DNA from: Antrihabitans auranticaus
GTDB taxonomy: Bacteria; Actinomycetota; Actinomycetes; Mycobacteriales; Mycobacteriaceae
DNA: 64,000 bases
Assembly: GCF_016481275.1 (NCBI RefSeq)
Contig: NZ_JAEMNW010000007.1
Span: forward strand, 62,001-126,000
Direction of reading: 5' to 3'
Within the stretch, counting starts at the first letter, position 1. Every line of letters starts with the position of its first letter. The position numbers and the translations under genes were made by a program. Positions 1 to 8,476 of this stretch are shown piece after piece. Under the pieces are notes generated by a model. The model was not told the DNA's origin and did no database searches. It saw only the letters and a list, made by a program, of their open reading frames with translations.

Positions 1-145
1 CGCAGACGTCGAGGACCACTTCGCCGGCACGTAGCTCGAGCGCGAACACCAGCGCATGACCGGCCACGTTCCAGACCCGCGGTGCGATCTTCGCGAAATC
101 GGAGTGCGCCGCGTTGAAGGTGGTCCGGTATTCCACGGTGGTCAT
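1..145 (-). CDS. Class I SAM-dependent methyltransferase, N-terminal part only
   Basis: Only the first 48 residues lie in the window; the rest runs off its left edge. The visible part starts MTTVEYRTTFNAAHSDFAKI and ends GEVVLDVC, which looks like the first Rossmann strand (motif I, hhDhGCG) of a class I methyltransferase. The start is an ATG at 145. On the coding strand a TAAGTT box (152-157) stands six bases before it, which suggests a leaderless transcript. The substrate cannot be inferred. The GNAT gene that follows upstream is on the same strand. The family call is moderate because the catalytic part is missing. Confidence 0.6.
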   Translation of the reverse strand, partial: MTTVEYRTTFNAAHSDFAKIAPRVWNVAGHALVFALELRAGEVVLDVC

Positions 146-154
146 GTCCCGAAC

Positions 155-667
155 TTACAGCCCGTAGAACGGTGCAGCGTAGCGGAATTCCCCGACGATC
201 GCCGAGTCGTAAGCCGCAAGCGTGCGGACTTGGAAATGGCTCGCCCACTCGGGTTCGCTCGGCGCAATGCCGACCGTGTCACCCGGCACGAACCCGAAGC
301 GCGGGTAGTACTCGAGATGGCCGAGTAGCCCGACAAGTGGCAGGTCGAGTGCGTCGGCAGCCGCCAGGACACCGTGCATGAGCGCCGACCCGATACCCCT
401 GCCCTGGATGTCGCTGCGTACGCCGATCGGTCCGAGGGCACCCACACGCTGCTGCCCGATCGTGGCCGCGGTGATGCACACATGCCCGACCGTCGCGCCA
501 TCGCGCACCGCGACCAACGAAAGCCGCGGCAGCCACGCCTCGCTCGCACGCAGGGCCGCTACTATCGCGACCTCACCGGGCTCTTCGCCGTCGGCCGTGG
601 CGAATGCACTTCGGTGTACCGCTGCGATGTCCTCGACATCCCCAGGTTGTTCTCTGCACACCAACAT
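155..667 (-). CDS. GNAT-family N-acetyltransferase
   Basis: This 170-residue protein resembles a YhbS-like GNAT acetyltransferase, which moves an acetyl group from acetyl-CoA to an unknown amine. The acetyl-CoA binding loop reads [12 protein letters not shown] near residue 100, after the usual beta strand [11 protein letters not shown]. The later segment [13 protein letters not shown] is typical of the family C-terminal half. ATG at 667 is chosen because [14 protein letters not shown] begins the GNAT fold, whereas a longer frame would run into deoC. It is transcribed divergently from deoC, with 27 bases between the starts. The substrate is unknown. Confidence 0.85.
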   Translation of the reverse strand: MLVCREQPGDVEDIAAVHRSAFATADGEEPGEVAIVAALRASEAWLPRLSLVAVRDGATVGHVCITAATIGQQRVGALGPIGVRSDIQGRGIGSALMHGVLAAADALDLPLVGLLGHLEYYPRFGFVPGDTVGIAPSEPEWASHFQVRTLAAYDSAIVGEFRYAAPFYGL

Positions 668-694
668 AGGGCGAGTGTGACAGGCTCTGTCGTC

Positions 695-1351
695 ATGTCC
701 GACCGAATATTCACCCGTGCCGAAATCGCCGGAATGATCGACCACACCCTGCTCAAGCCGGAAGCCACCGGCGCAGACGTCGAGGCGCTGATCGCCGACG
801 CTCGCGACCTCGGTGTGTACGCGGTGTGTGTGTCGCCGTCGATGCTGCCGATCGATGCCCCGGGTCTCGCGGTCGCGGCCGTCGTCGGGTTCCCATCCGG
901 CAAGCACGACTCGTCGGTGAAAGCGGCCGAGGCCGCGCTCGCGGTGGCACGCGGCGCGGTCGAGATCGACATGGTGATCGATGTCGGTGCTGCGGTGGCG
1001 GGGCATTACGACGTCGTGCGCGACGACATCGCGGCGGTCCGCGCCGCGACGGACGGCGTTCTCAAAGTAATTCTCGAGTCAGCCGTTCTGAGCGACGACG
1101 CCATCGTCGCCGTGTGCCGCGCAGCCGAAGCGGCAGGCGCGGACTTCGTCAAAACCTCGACCGGCTTTCACCCGGCGGGTGGCGCGTCGGTCCACGCGGT
1201 TTCTCTGCTGGCCGAAACGGTCGGCGGGCGCCTCGGCGTCAAAGCGAGCGGCGGCATCCGCACCGCTGCGGCGGCACTCGACATGATCGCCGCCGGCGCG
1301 ACGCGGCTCGGGCTCTCCGCGTCGCGGGCGATTCTCGACGAACTCAGCTGA
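695..1351 (+). CDS. deoC: Deoxyribose-phosphate aldolase
   Basis: DeoC cleaves 2-deoxyribose 5-phosphate to acetaldehyde and glyceraldehyde 3-phosphate in deoxynucleoside catabolism. The 218-residue product has the family signature: [10 protein letters not shown] at the start, [10 protein letters not shown] in the barrel, and the Schiff-base lysine regions DFVKTSTGF and [13 protein letters not shown] 695 is used; an in-frame GTG at 677 would add six residues. The gene converges with the DUF2993 gene, and the two stop codons overlap in the 8-base palindrome TCAGCTGA (1344-1351). It matches the position of Rv0478 in M. tuberculosis. Confidence 0.95.
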   Translation: MSDRIFTRAEIAGMIDHTLLKPEATGADVEALIADARDLGVYAVCVSPSMLPIDAPGLAVAAVVGFPSGKHDSSVKAAEAALAVARGAVEIDMVIDVGAAVAGHYDVVRDDIAAVRAATDGVLKVILESAVLSDDAIVAVCRAAEAAGADFVKTSTGFHPAGGASVHAVSLLAETVGGRLGVKASGGIRTAAAALDMIAAGATRLGLSASRAILDELS

Positions 1352-2060
1352 GCACACCGCAGCTTTCGGTTCCGCTCGGCCGCGGCGGCATCGTGAAGTT
1401 GCCACCGGCAAGCGACATTTCGAGTCCTTCGTCGGTGACCTTCAACGACTTCGGCGTCATCCCGATCGGATAGACCTGCAGGCTGTCGGTGATCACCTTG
1501 ACGACGCCGTCGACCAGCTCGGTCGGCAAGCCGATTACCAGGACCCGCGCATTCATCGTCTCGACCTCGACGCGCCCGCCTTGGATGTAGGGCCGGACCG
1601 TGAGCTCAGCGAGTGGACCGACCTCGAAGCGGAGGGTGCCGTCGGTCTTGTTCGCCGTCACGCCGGTGATCATGCCGAACAGTGGCTGGTCCTGCATCGT
1701 CGCGGTGATGCCGGCGGTCGGCCAGTCGATATCGGCGGACGAGCTGCCGATCGTGCCGCTGCTGTTCGACGAGTCCGTGATGACGATGTCGTCGACCCGA
1801 GCGTGGACCTGCATGTCCTTCGCCGGACCGAAGGCGGTGTCATCACTGTCCACCGTGATGTAGGGGACTTCCTTGTCGACGAGCTGCAAAAGCATCGGCT
1901 TGGCGCTGAGCCCGATGTCGACGTTTGTGCCCAGGTCCGTTTCGAACTGCTCCGCCATGCACTTCTTGACGGTGTGCCTGGCCAGGAACTCGCCCGCGAG
2001 GAGGGCCGCGACCAACGCCACGACCACCAGACTCGATATCAGCACCACTCGATTTCGCAT
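1344..2060 (-). CDS. DUF2993 (LmeA-like) envelope protein
   Basis: This 238-residue protein has an uncleaved or cleaved N-terminal hydrophobic segment ([21 protein letters not shown], about residues 5-25) followed by an extracytoplasmic domain. The body matches the DUF2993 family: [20 protein letters not shown] followed by repeated beta-rich segments and a late [17 protein letters not shown]. In mycobacteria a DUF2993 member, LmeA, is a periplasmic phospholipid-binding protein linked to lipomannan elongation; the role here is only inferred. The ATG start at 2060 is preceded by CACACT six bases upstream, a possible -10 of a leaderless transcript. Confidence 0.75.
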   Translation of the reverse strand: MRNRVVLISSLVVVALVAALLAGEFLARHTVKKCMAEQFETDLGTNVDIGLSAKPMLLQLVDKEVPYITVDSDDTAFGPAKDMQVHARVDDIVITDSSNSSGTIGSSSADIDWPTAGITATMQDQPLFGMITGVTANKTDGTLRFEVGPLAELTVRPYIQGGRVEVETMNARVLVIGLPTELVDGVVKVITDSLQVYPIGMTPKSLKVTDEGLEMSLAGGNFTMPPRPSGTESCGVLS

Positions 2061-2199
2061 TCGCCCAGTGTGCTCGATTTTTCTTAGGCGTCTCTGTGAA
2101 TGGTCTGGCAGCTGCGCTGTGATGGCCGACACAAATTTGCCCGCTTCGTCGCGCCGGGGATTGTTCGCGGAGGATCGGGTTTCGTGGCATGGTTCAGAA

Positions 2200-3690
2200 A
2201 TGGGCGAACTCGAGGACGCACCGGTCGGCATCGCACTCCCATTGAGCAGACCGGGCCGCAGCGCAACCGAGTTCGCCAAGGCTGTTCTTGCCGATGCCGT
2301 CCGTCCCTACGATGCGGACCTTTCGCAAGCGATCGAGTCGGCGCGGTCTTGGCGCTCGGAGTACATGAGTGCATTGCGCGCGATCACGGCTGTCTGTGCG
2401 TCGTCGCCCAGCGCGGCAGTCGGCATCGCGGCGGAAGGTCTGCGATCGGCGCACGCGCTGGTGCGCTTCGTCGACGGATCCGTCGAGGGACCGTTGAACA
2501 GTGAGTCGTGGCGGTCGGCACCCGACGACCCGTTCGAGACGGCTGTCGTCGAGGGCTCGAGCGAACCGCCCGACGAATTGCGGGTCCCGGTCGACGGCGT
2601 CGTGCTCAGCGGGCAAGCGCTGCGCGACAAGCTCGTCGACTGGCGCAATCGCGGCGTCGTGGAGCCGAGTTTCGTCCTCGCGCTCGAGCGCGTGATCGAG
2701 AATCCGAAATGGTTGCGGCTGCCCGGCTACCAAGCGATCGTCGTCGGCGCGAGCGAGGAACTCGGCCCGTACCGCTCGCTGGTCGAATGGGGTGCCGATG
2801 TGCTCGCGATCGATGCGGTCGGCCCGAACATGTGGCGCGACATACTCGACGTCGCCAAGCGCGGCGCGGGCACGGTCACCTATCCGACCGGCGTGCGCGG
2901 CCCGGGCGCCGACCTCGCCCACGAGTTCCCCAAGCTGCTGAAATGGATCTACGCCAACACGAGCAAACGCAAGAAACAGGTCCTCGGTACCTACACGCTC
3001 GGTGATCGCGGCGGCCACATCGAGGCCACGCTCGCTGCCGACGTCATCGCGTCCGATCTGCTCGAGAACCGGCCGAACACCACGTTGGCCTACCTCACGA
3101 CGCCCACCGACTGCTTCGCTGTGAAGGCCGATGTGATGGCCGAGGCGCGGCGGCGCTGGGCGGACCGCGGCATCAAGGGTCCGCTCGAAAACGCGCTGCG
3201 ATTCGCCTCGCGTTCGGCACTGTTCAAGCCCAACTACGTCGACGAGGTTGTGGACTACGAAGGCAACCACTGGGGGATGGCGAACGCGCTCATCGGGGCG
3301 CAGGGCCCCGAATTCGCGCTCGCGCGCCGGTTGCAACGATGGCGTGCCGCGCTTGCCCGCGACGCCGGCCGACCCGTGTCGTTCGGCGTGGCTCCGGCCT
3401 CGCTGACGAAGGCTGTCACGCGCAACAGACTGCTGACCTCCGCATATCACGGCGCTGGAAAACTGGGCGTCGAGGTTTTCGAGCCGGAAACGACGCGTGT
3501 GCTGATGGCCGCCAAGCTGGTCAGCGACCTGTTTGCGCCCGCCCCGGTCGACCCGCACTCGAACCCCGAAGAGCTGTTCTACGAGGGCGCCGCACACGGC
3601 GGGCTGTGGCGCCAGCCGTTCGAGCCGATGTCCGCGCTCTCGGTCGCCGTCGCGTCCGGCTACCCGTACTCGCTGTTTCGCCGGAAGTAG
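2200..3690 (+). CDS. Conserved protein of unknown function, Rossmann-like core
   Basis: I do not recognise this 496-residue soluble protein. A central stretch (about residues 175-230) reads LPGYQAIVVGASEELGPYRS, then a predicted strand and ADVLAIDAVG, which suggests a Rossmann-like nucleotide fold. Further on come GTYTLGDRGGHIEATLAADV and a late AYHGAGKLGVEVFEPETTR. No signal peptide or membrane segment is visible. ATG 2200 is preceded by CATGGT six bases upstream, fitting a leaderless start; an in-frame TTG at 2161 would add 13 residues. It converges on the acyl-CoA dehydrogenase gene with six bases between the stops. No function is assigned. Confidence 0.7.
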   Translation: MGELEDAPVGIALPLSRPGRSATEFAKAVLADAVRPYDADLSQAIESARSWRSEYMSALRAITAVCASSPSAAVGIAAEGLRSAHALVRFVDGSVEGPLNSESWRSAPDDPFETAVVEGSSEPPDELRVPVDGVVLSGQALRDKLVDWRNRGVVEPSFVLALERVIENPKWLRLPGYQAIVVGASEELGPYRSLVEWGADVLAIDAVGPNMWRDILDVAKRGAGTVTYPTGVRGPGADLAHEFPKLLKWIYANTSKRKKQVLGTYTLGDRGGHIEATLAADVIASDLLENRPNTTLAYLTTPTDCFAVKADVMAEARRRWADRGIKGPLENALRFASRSALFKPNYVDEVVDYEGNHWGMANALIGAQGPEFALARRLQRWRAALARDAGRPVSFGVAPASLTKAVTRNRLLTSAYHGAGKLGVEVFEPETTRVLMAAKLVSDLFAPAPVDPHSNPEELFYEGAAHGGLWRQPFEPMSALSVAVASGYPYSLFRRK

Positions 3691-3696
3691 CCGTGC

Positions 3697-5493
3697 CTAG
3701 AACCACGCGTCCTGCATGTCGAGGGCGGTGCGGTCGAGGCGCGCCAGGAGGTCGAGCCCCGGACCCGTCTTCGGTAGCTCGAAGGCGAAGAAGTACCGGC
3801 CTGCTTGACGTTTGCCGTCGTAGAAGTCGCCGGTCCGGCCCTCGGTTGCGAGCATCTGCTCGAGCCAGATCCAGGCGATGACGATGTGGCCGAAGGTTTC
3901 CAGATAGACGGAACTGTTGGCGAGCGCAGCTTCGATGTCGCCCGATCCGAACATCGCCGCGGTGGTCGAGACTAGCCGTTGCCACGATGAATCCAGTTGT
4001 GCCGCAAGGTCGGACAGCTCGCCGCCGACCTCCTGGGCTGCACCGATCGTGCCGCCGATCTTTGTGCCCAGCGCGGCAAGTGACGCACCCGATTGTGCAA
4101 CGACCTTCCGCCCCAACAGATCCAGGCCCTGAATGCCGTGCGTGCCTTCGTGAATCGGGTTGAGCCGGTTGTCGCGGTAGTGCTGCTCGACGTCGTACTC
4201 GCGGGTGTAGCCATAGCCGCCGTGGACCTGGATGGCGAGACTGTTCGCCTCCAGACACCATTGGGAGGGCCAGCTTTTCGCGATCGGCGTCAATATGTCG
4301 AGCAACAGGCCCTGCTGCCGGTGCTCTTCCTCGGATTCCGCGGTCTTCTCGAAATCCACCAAACGCGAGCAGTACAGCACCATCGCAAGTGCACCCTCGA
4401 CATAAGACTTCTGTGCCAGCAGCATTCGCTTGACGTCCGCGTGTGCCGTGATCGGGACCTGCTGTGCCGTCGGGTCTTTGGCCAGCGGCGATCTGCCTTG
4501 CAGGCGGGTCCGCGCGTAGTCCAGGGACTTGAGATAGCCGGTGTAGCCGAGTGCTGTGGCGCACAGGCCGACTCCGAGGCGGGCCTCGTTCATCATGTGG
4601 AACATGTAGGAAAGGCCACGGTTCGCCTCGCCGATGAGGTAGCCGACCGCCCCCGGCTCGCCGTCCGGTGTGAACTGACCCTCGCCGAAATTGAGTACCG
4701 TGTTCGTCGTTCCCCGAAAGCCCATCTTGTGATTGAGACCGGCGAGGACGACGTCGTTGTGCGGACCGACGCTGCCGTCGGGTTGCACAAGGAATTTCGG
4801 CACGATGAACAGCGAAATGCCCTTGGTACCAGGCGGACTGCCCGGAATCTTTGCCAGCACGAGGTGCACGATGTTCTCGCTGAGGTCGTGCTCCCCGCCC
4901 GAGATCCACATCTTCGAGCCGAACAGCCGGTATGTGCCGTCGGTGCTCGGCTCGGCGCGGGTGGTCACGTCGGCAAGCGACGAACCCGCCTGCGTTTCCG
5001 ACAGGCACATCGTGCCGAAGAACCGGCCTTCGATCATCGGCCGCACGAACGTGTCGATCTGTTCCGGCGACGCGTGTGCGAGTAGTAGATTGGCATTTCC
5101 GAGCGTGAGGAACGGATAGCCGGATGTTCCGACATTCGCAGCCTGGAACCAGGCGAAGCTCGCCGTCCCGACCGTGTGCGGCACCTGTGCGCCGCCGAAT
5201 TCCTCGTCCATGGTGATACCGAGCAGATCGGCCTTCGCGAAAGCCGCCAGTGCCTGCGCGACCTCCGGAATGATCGTCACGGTCTTACCGTCGAACGTCG
5301 GCTCGTGCGCATCGTTCTTCTTGTTGTGCGTCGCGAAATAGCGCGTCGCGATCTGTTCGGCGAGGTCCAGAACGCCGTCGAAAGTCTCGCGGGAATGCTC
5401 GGCGAAGCGTGTGCGCTTCGTCAGACCCTCGACGTCGAGCCACTCGTAGAGCAGGAAGTCGAGGTCACGGCGAGACAGCAGAGTCGAGCGCAT
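3697..5493 (-). CDS. Long-form acyl-CoA dehydrogenase (DmdC/AidB-like group)
   Basis: This 598-residue flavoprotein belongs to the roughly 600-residue acyl-CoA dehydrogenases that include 3-methylmercaptopropionyl-CoA dehydrogenase (DmdC). It would oxidise an acyl-CoA thioester using FAD. The FAD and substrate regions MCLSETQAGSSLADV and KMWISGGEHDLSENIVH are present, as is the C-terminal VHGGYGYTREYDVEQHYRD of the family. An extra C-terminal domain follows, ending GPGLDLLARLDRTALDMQ. ATG 5493 (MRSTLLSRRDL) is chosen over a start 10 codons upstream. It lies 10 bases downstream of a methyltransferase gene on the same strand. The natural substrate is unknown. Confidence 0.85.
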   Translation of the reverse strand: MRSTLLSRRDLDFLLYEWLDVEGLTKRTRFAEHSRETFDGVLDLAEQIATRYFATHNKKNDAHEPTFDGKTVTIIPEVAQALAAFAKADLLGITMDEEFGGAQVPHTVGTASFAWFQAANVGTSGYPFLTLGNANLLLAHASPEQIDTFVRPMIEGRFFGTMCLSETQAGSSLADVTTRAEPSTDGTYRLFGSKMWISGGEHDLSENIVHLVLAKIPGSPPGTKGISLFIVPKFLVQPDGSVGPHNDVVLAGLNHKMGFRGTTNTVLNFGEGQFTPDGEPGAVGYLIGEANRGLSYMFHMMNEARLGVGLCATALGYTGYLKSLDYARTRLQGRSPLAKDPTAQQVPITAHADVKRMLLAQKSYVEGALAMVLYCSRLVDFEKTAESEEEHRQQGLLLDILTPIAKSWPSQWCLEANSLAIQVHGGYGYTREYDVEQHYRDNRLNPIHEGTHGIQGLDLLGRKVVAQSGASLAALGTKIGGTIGAAQEVGGELSDLAAQLDSSWQRLVSTTAAMFGSGDIEAALANSSVYLETFGHIVIAWIWLEQMLATEGRTGDFYDGKRQAGRYFFAFELPKTGPGLDLLARLDRTALDMQDAWF

Positions 5494-5503
5494 GCACGCC
5501 ACC

Positions 5504-6283
5504 TTAGGCCTGCGGTGCGACACTGCTCCAGGGCACGGTCAGGACGCAATCGCGCATCCGGCGACGCGGATCGGCGAGACCGAGCAGTCGCAGCGTTTCG
5601 CGCCACCGCACGCGCGGCCCGAACGGTGCGTGGGTGGCCGCAGTCGCCCACGCGCGATCTGCCGCGATGAGCAGACCGTGGATGCGCTCGCCGGGAACGT
5701 TGCGATGAATCAACGCCTTCGGGAGTCGTTCGGCGATGTCGGACGGTCGGGCCGTCGTGAAGGGATCCCAGGCAAGGGTCAGCGACAGTGGTCCGTCGGC
5801 GTCCAGCACGATCCACGCGCAGCGGCGGCCCAGTTCGTCGCATGTGCCGTCCACGATCAGCCCGGACGGCCCCAGGGCGGCCTGCATCGTCGACCACGCC
5901 GTGCCTACCGCGTCTTCGGGGTATTGCCGCAGCACGTTGAAAGCGCGCACCAGCACCGGCCGCAGACCTGCCAACTCGAAGCCGCCCCTGGCAAAACTCA
6001 CACCGTCGCGACCCTCGACCACGCGGGCTGGGTCGATTTCCAGTCCGACCACGCGAGTGTCGGGCCGAACGGTCCGTAGGCGTGCGGCCAGCTCCAGCGT
6101 GGTCACGGGAAGCGCGCCGTAGCCGAGGTCGACGACCAGCGGATCGACAGCACCGAGCAACACCGTTCGGACCTGCTCGTTGTGGACGAGCCAGCGGTCA
6201 CTGCGCCTGAGCCGGTTGATTCCGGTCGTGCCGCGGGTGATGACTCCCTGCGGCGTCAGCCTGCTGTTAGCTTGTCCAGCCAC
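5504..6283 (-). CDS. Class I SAM-dependent methyltransferase-like protein
   Basis: The 259-residue product contains a clear SAM-binding strand, VDPLVVDLGYGALPVTTLEL (about residues 45-65), followed by RVVGLEIDPARV as the acidic loop that contacts SAM, and QAALGPSGLIVDGTCDELGR. The classic GxGxG is degenerate (DLGYGALP). The GTG start at 6283 overlaps the end of the upstream DUF2505 gene by 28 bases, so the two are probably co-transcribed and translationally coupled. The acceptor substrate is unknown. The corresponding M. tuberculosis locus also carries a small conserved gene here. Moderate confidence for activity, higher for fold. Confidence 0.7.
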   Translation of the reverse strand: MAGQANSRLTPQGVITRGTTGINRLRRSDRWLVHNEQVRTVLLGAVDPLVVDLGYGALPVTTLELAARLRTVRPDTRVVGLEIDPARVVEGRDGVSFARGGFELAGLRPVLVRAFNVLRQYPEDAVGTAWSTMQAALGPSGLIVDGTCDELGRRCAWIVLDADGPLSLTLAWDPFTTARPSDIAERLPKALIHRNVPGERIHGLLIAADRAWATAATHAPFGPRVRWRETLRLLGLADPRRRMRDCVLTVPWSSVAPQA

Positions 6284-6765
6284 CGGACGGTGACCTCGGC
6301 CTCGCCGCGGAAGAGATCGATCAGGTTGACGAGCATCATCTGCTCGAGCTTGGGCCCGACACCCGGGATGTAGACCTTTGCCTCGGACGAGGTCCGCAGC
6401 GTGCAGCCGGTATCGGTGCTGAACAGGCGCATGGTTCCGGTCAGGCTGCCCGGGCCTGCGGGGACCGAAGCCTCGTACTTGCCGGTCACCTCTTCACCGA
6501 ACGGGCCGAAGCTCTGCTTACGGGTGATGACCATGTCTTTGCGCATGACGACCTGCGCGATCTCAGGCAGCATCTCCCGCGGCAGGATGTGGTGGAACAC
6601 CAATTCGACGCCGGACTCGTCGGCTTTGAAGCTCTCGATGTGGTTCGGGGAGAACTTGCGCATCTCCTCGACGATCTCTTCCCAGTACGCCCGCTGCATG
6701 AGGGCGGAATACACCTGCTCTGGGGTGTACCGGTACCGGGCGGAGTAGTCGATTCGACGGGCCAT
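6256..6765 (-). CDS. DUF2505 protein, first paralogue
   Basis: This 169-residue protein matches DUF2505, a family of SRPBCC-like (START-related) lipid-cavity proteins common in mycolic-acid actinobacteria. It starts MARRIDYSARYRYTPEQVYS, which is the typical first strand and helix, and has a C-terminal long helix KLEQMMLVNLIDLFRGEAEV. No signal peptide is seen. The ATG at 6765 has TAACGT eight bases upstream on the coding strand (6774-6779), a likely leaderless promoter. A second, diverged DUF2505 copy lies 45 bases upstream. Ligand and function are unknown. Confidence 0.8.
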   Translation of the reverse strand: MARRIDYSARYRYTPEQVYSALMQRAYWEEIVEEMRKFSPNHIESFKADESGVELVFHHILPREMLPEIAQVVMRKDMVITRKQSFGPFGEEVTGKYEASVPAGPGSLTGTMRLFSTDTGCTLRTSSEAKVYIPGVGPKLEQMMLVNLIDLFRGEAEVTVRWLDKLTAG

Positions 6766-6810
6766 GGCTGTGTACGTTACCGGTCGACGCCACTCGAGCT
6801 GAACAAGCGT

Positions 6811-7314
6811 CTAGGAATGTGCCGCCGTCCAGGCCTCGGTGAAATCGTCTTCCTTGCGCATCAATCGCTTCAGCTGCTCCACGATTGCCTCCTCGATGCG
6901 CCCGCCGAAAAGGGGCACGCTGACCGAGACGTCGCCGTCGACGGTCAGCACCGAGCCCGAACCGGAGGCCGCGAGGGTGAGCGAGCCGGAGATCTTTCCC
7001 GGGGCACCGCTGACGTCGACCGTGAAGCTGCCCGTTGCTCTGTTGTCGATCAGTGGACCCCAGGCTTCGGTTCTGTTGATCTTCAAGTCGCCTCGCCTGA
7101 TTCGGGAAACCAGCGGCGGCAGGTACTTCTCGGCGACGACCTGGATCATCTCGACCCGGAACTGCCCATCGACTGTCTCGACCTTCCGCAGTTCCGCACC
7201 CGGACCGCCGATTTCTGCGAGCCGGTCGGTCCAGTAATTCTTGGCTGTGAACGCCGAGTGCACCGCGACAACAGCTTTCGAGTGCTGTGCCGAATGGTCG
7301 ATTCTGTGTCCCAT
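6811..7314 (-). CDS. DUF2505 protein, second paralogue
   Basis: The 167-residue product is a second DUF2505 (SRPBCC-like) protein, sharing the layout of its neighbour but with low identity: MGHRIDHSAQHSKAVVAVHS at the start and a C-terminal helix EEAIVEQLKRLMRKEDDFTE. It probably has a hydrophobic ligand pocket; the ligand is unknown. Its ATG (7314) has a TAGCGT box seven bases upstream on its strand, so it looks leaderless. It is divergent from murB, and the two -10 boxes overlap. Rv0481c holds this position next to murB in M. tuberculosis. Confidence 0.8.
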   Translation of the reverse strand: MGHRIDHSAQHSKAVVAVHSAFTAKNYWTDRLAEIGGPGAELRKVETVDGQFRVEMIQVVAEKYLPPLVSRIRRGDLKINRTEAWGPLIDNRATGSFTVDVSGAPGKISGSLTLAASGSGSVLTVDGDVSVSVPLFGGRIEEAIVEQLKRLMRKEDDFTEAWTAAHS

Positions 7315-7321
7315 GTGCGGC

Positions 7322-7331
7322 ACGCTACCGT
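7322..7331. promoter_or_regulatory. Overlapping divergent -10 boxes of murB and the DUF2505 gene
   Basis: The ten bases ACGCTACCGT hold two back-to-back -10 elements sharing the central TA. TACCGT (7326-7331) on the plus strand stands eight bases before the murB GTG at 7340. TAGCGT on the minus strand (7327-7322) stands seven bases before the DUF2505 ATG at 7314. Both spacings fit leaderless transcription, and the two promoters could not be occupied at once. Confidence 0.55.
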
Positions 7332-7339
7332 TTGCAATC

Positions 7340-8431
7340 GTGCTGCTTCCACAGGTCCGCGACGAGTTGGAACGATCCGGCGCGCAACTGCGCGCGAACG
7401 TGTCACTTGCCGGACTGACAACGCTTCGCGTCGGCGGACCGGCGCGTGTTCTCGCCGAATGCACGACGACAGACGCTCTGGTCGGCACGGTCCGTGCACT
7501 CGACGCCGCCGGGGTGCCCACGTTGGTGGTTGCCGGCGGTTCGAACCTGCTGATCGCCGATGCGGGATTCGACGGTGTGGTCGTCCGGGTCGCCACCACG
7601 GACGTGCGGATCGACGGCAGCCTGGTCACTGCGCAGGCGGGTGCGGAATGGGACGCGGTTGTCGCCCAGTCGATCGCCGCCGGTCTCGGCGGCATCGAAT
7701 GCCTGTCCGGGATTCCTGGCTCGGCCGGTGCGACGCCCGTGCAGAACGTCGGCGCGTACGGCGTCGAGATCTCGTCGGTCCTGCGCAGCGTCGATCTGCT
7801 GGACCGGACGACGGGCGAGGTCCGCCGTGTGGCGCCTGCCGAACTTGGCCTGGGCTACCGCACCAGCGTCCTCAAGCATTCCGATCGCGCACTGGTGCTG
7901 GCTGCCGAGTTCGAGCTGCGACGCGACGGGTCGAGTGCGCCGATCGCCTATCGCGAGTTGGCCGGGGTACTCGGGGTGGAGCAGGGCGACTCGCTTGCCC
8001 CCGAGAAGGTCCGCGAGGCGGTTCTGCGGCTGCGGCGCGGTAAAGGCATGGTCCTTGCCGCCGACGACAACGACACCTGGAGCGCGGGCTCGTTCTTCAC
8101 GAATCCGATCGTCACGCAGGACCACCTTCCCGGGGTTCTCGAGGCGATCGCGGCCAAGGTGGGCGATGTCACGGTGCCGCAATATCCGGCTGCCGGTGGC
8201 GTGAAACTGTCGGCAGGCTGGCTCATCGAGCGAGCCGGGTACGAGAAGGGATTTCCCGGGGTCGATGCGCCCGCTCGCCTGTCCACAAAACACACTCTGG
8301 CCTTGACGAACAGGGGCAATGCAAGCGCCGGTGACATCGTTGCGCTTGCGCAGACCGTACGCGACGGAGTGCGCGCCGTATTCGGGGTCACGCTCGAACC
8401 GGAACCGGTTGCCGTCGGCGTGACCGTGTAG
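7340..8431 (+). CDS. murB: UDP-N-acetylenolpyruvoylglucosamine reductase
   Basis: MurB reduces UDP-GlcNAc-enolpyruvate to UDP-MurNAc with NADPH and FAD, a committed step of peptidoglycan synthesis. The 363-residue product shows the FAD-domain motifs TTLRVGGPARVL, GGSNLLIADAGFDGVVVR and GIPGSAGATPVQNVGAYGVE, the YRTSVLK segment, and the C-terminal domain GSFFTNPIV and SAGWLIERAGYEKGF. GTG 7340 is chosen over the in-frame ATG at 7313 because that ATG would overlap the divergent gene, while GTG 7340 sits eight bases after a TACCGT -10 box. It is followed after 45 bases by the L,D-transpeptidase gene, so both envelope genes are adjacent as in M. tuberculosis. Confidence 0.95.
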   Translation: MLLPQVRDELERSGAQLRANVSLAGLTTLRVGGPARVLAECTTTDALVGTVRALDAAGVPTLVVAGGSNLLIADAGFDGVVVRVATTDVRIDGSLVTAQAGAEWDAVVAQSIAAGLGGIECLSGIPGSAGATPVQNVGAYGVEISSVLRSVDLLDRTTGEVRRVAPAELGLGYRTSVLKHSDRALVLAAEFELRRDGSSAPIAYRELAGVLGVEQGDSLAPEKVREAVLRLRRGKGMVLAADDNDTWSAGSFFTNPIVTQDHLPGVLEAIAAKVGDVTVPQYPAAGGVKLSAGWLIERAGYEKGFPGVDAPARLSTKHTLALTNRGNASAGDIVALAQTVRDGVRAVFGVTLEPEPVAVGVTV

Positions 8432-8476
8432 CTCGTTCGGGGTGCCGGGCGGTCGCGCGCAGGTACCGTGGAGCGG

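Noticed and set aside
2194-3597. Long minus-strand frame opposite the 496-residue gene
   Set aside because: Arg/His/Asp-rich translation without domains, typical of antisense frames in high-GC DNA. The plus-strand frame has normal protein composition.
7313-7315. ATG 7313 as murB start
   Set aside because: It would overlap the start codon of the divergent DUF2505 gene, and nine extra residues do not resemble MurB; GTG 7340 has a well-placed -10 box.
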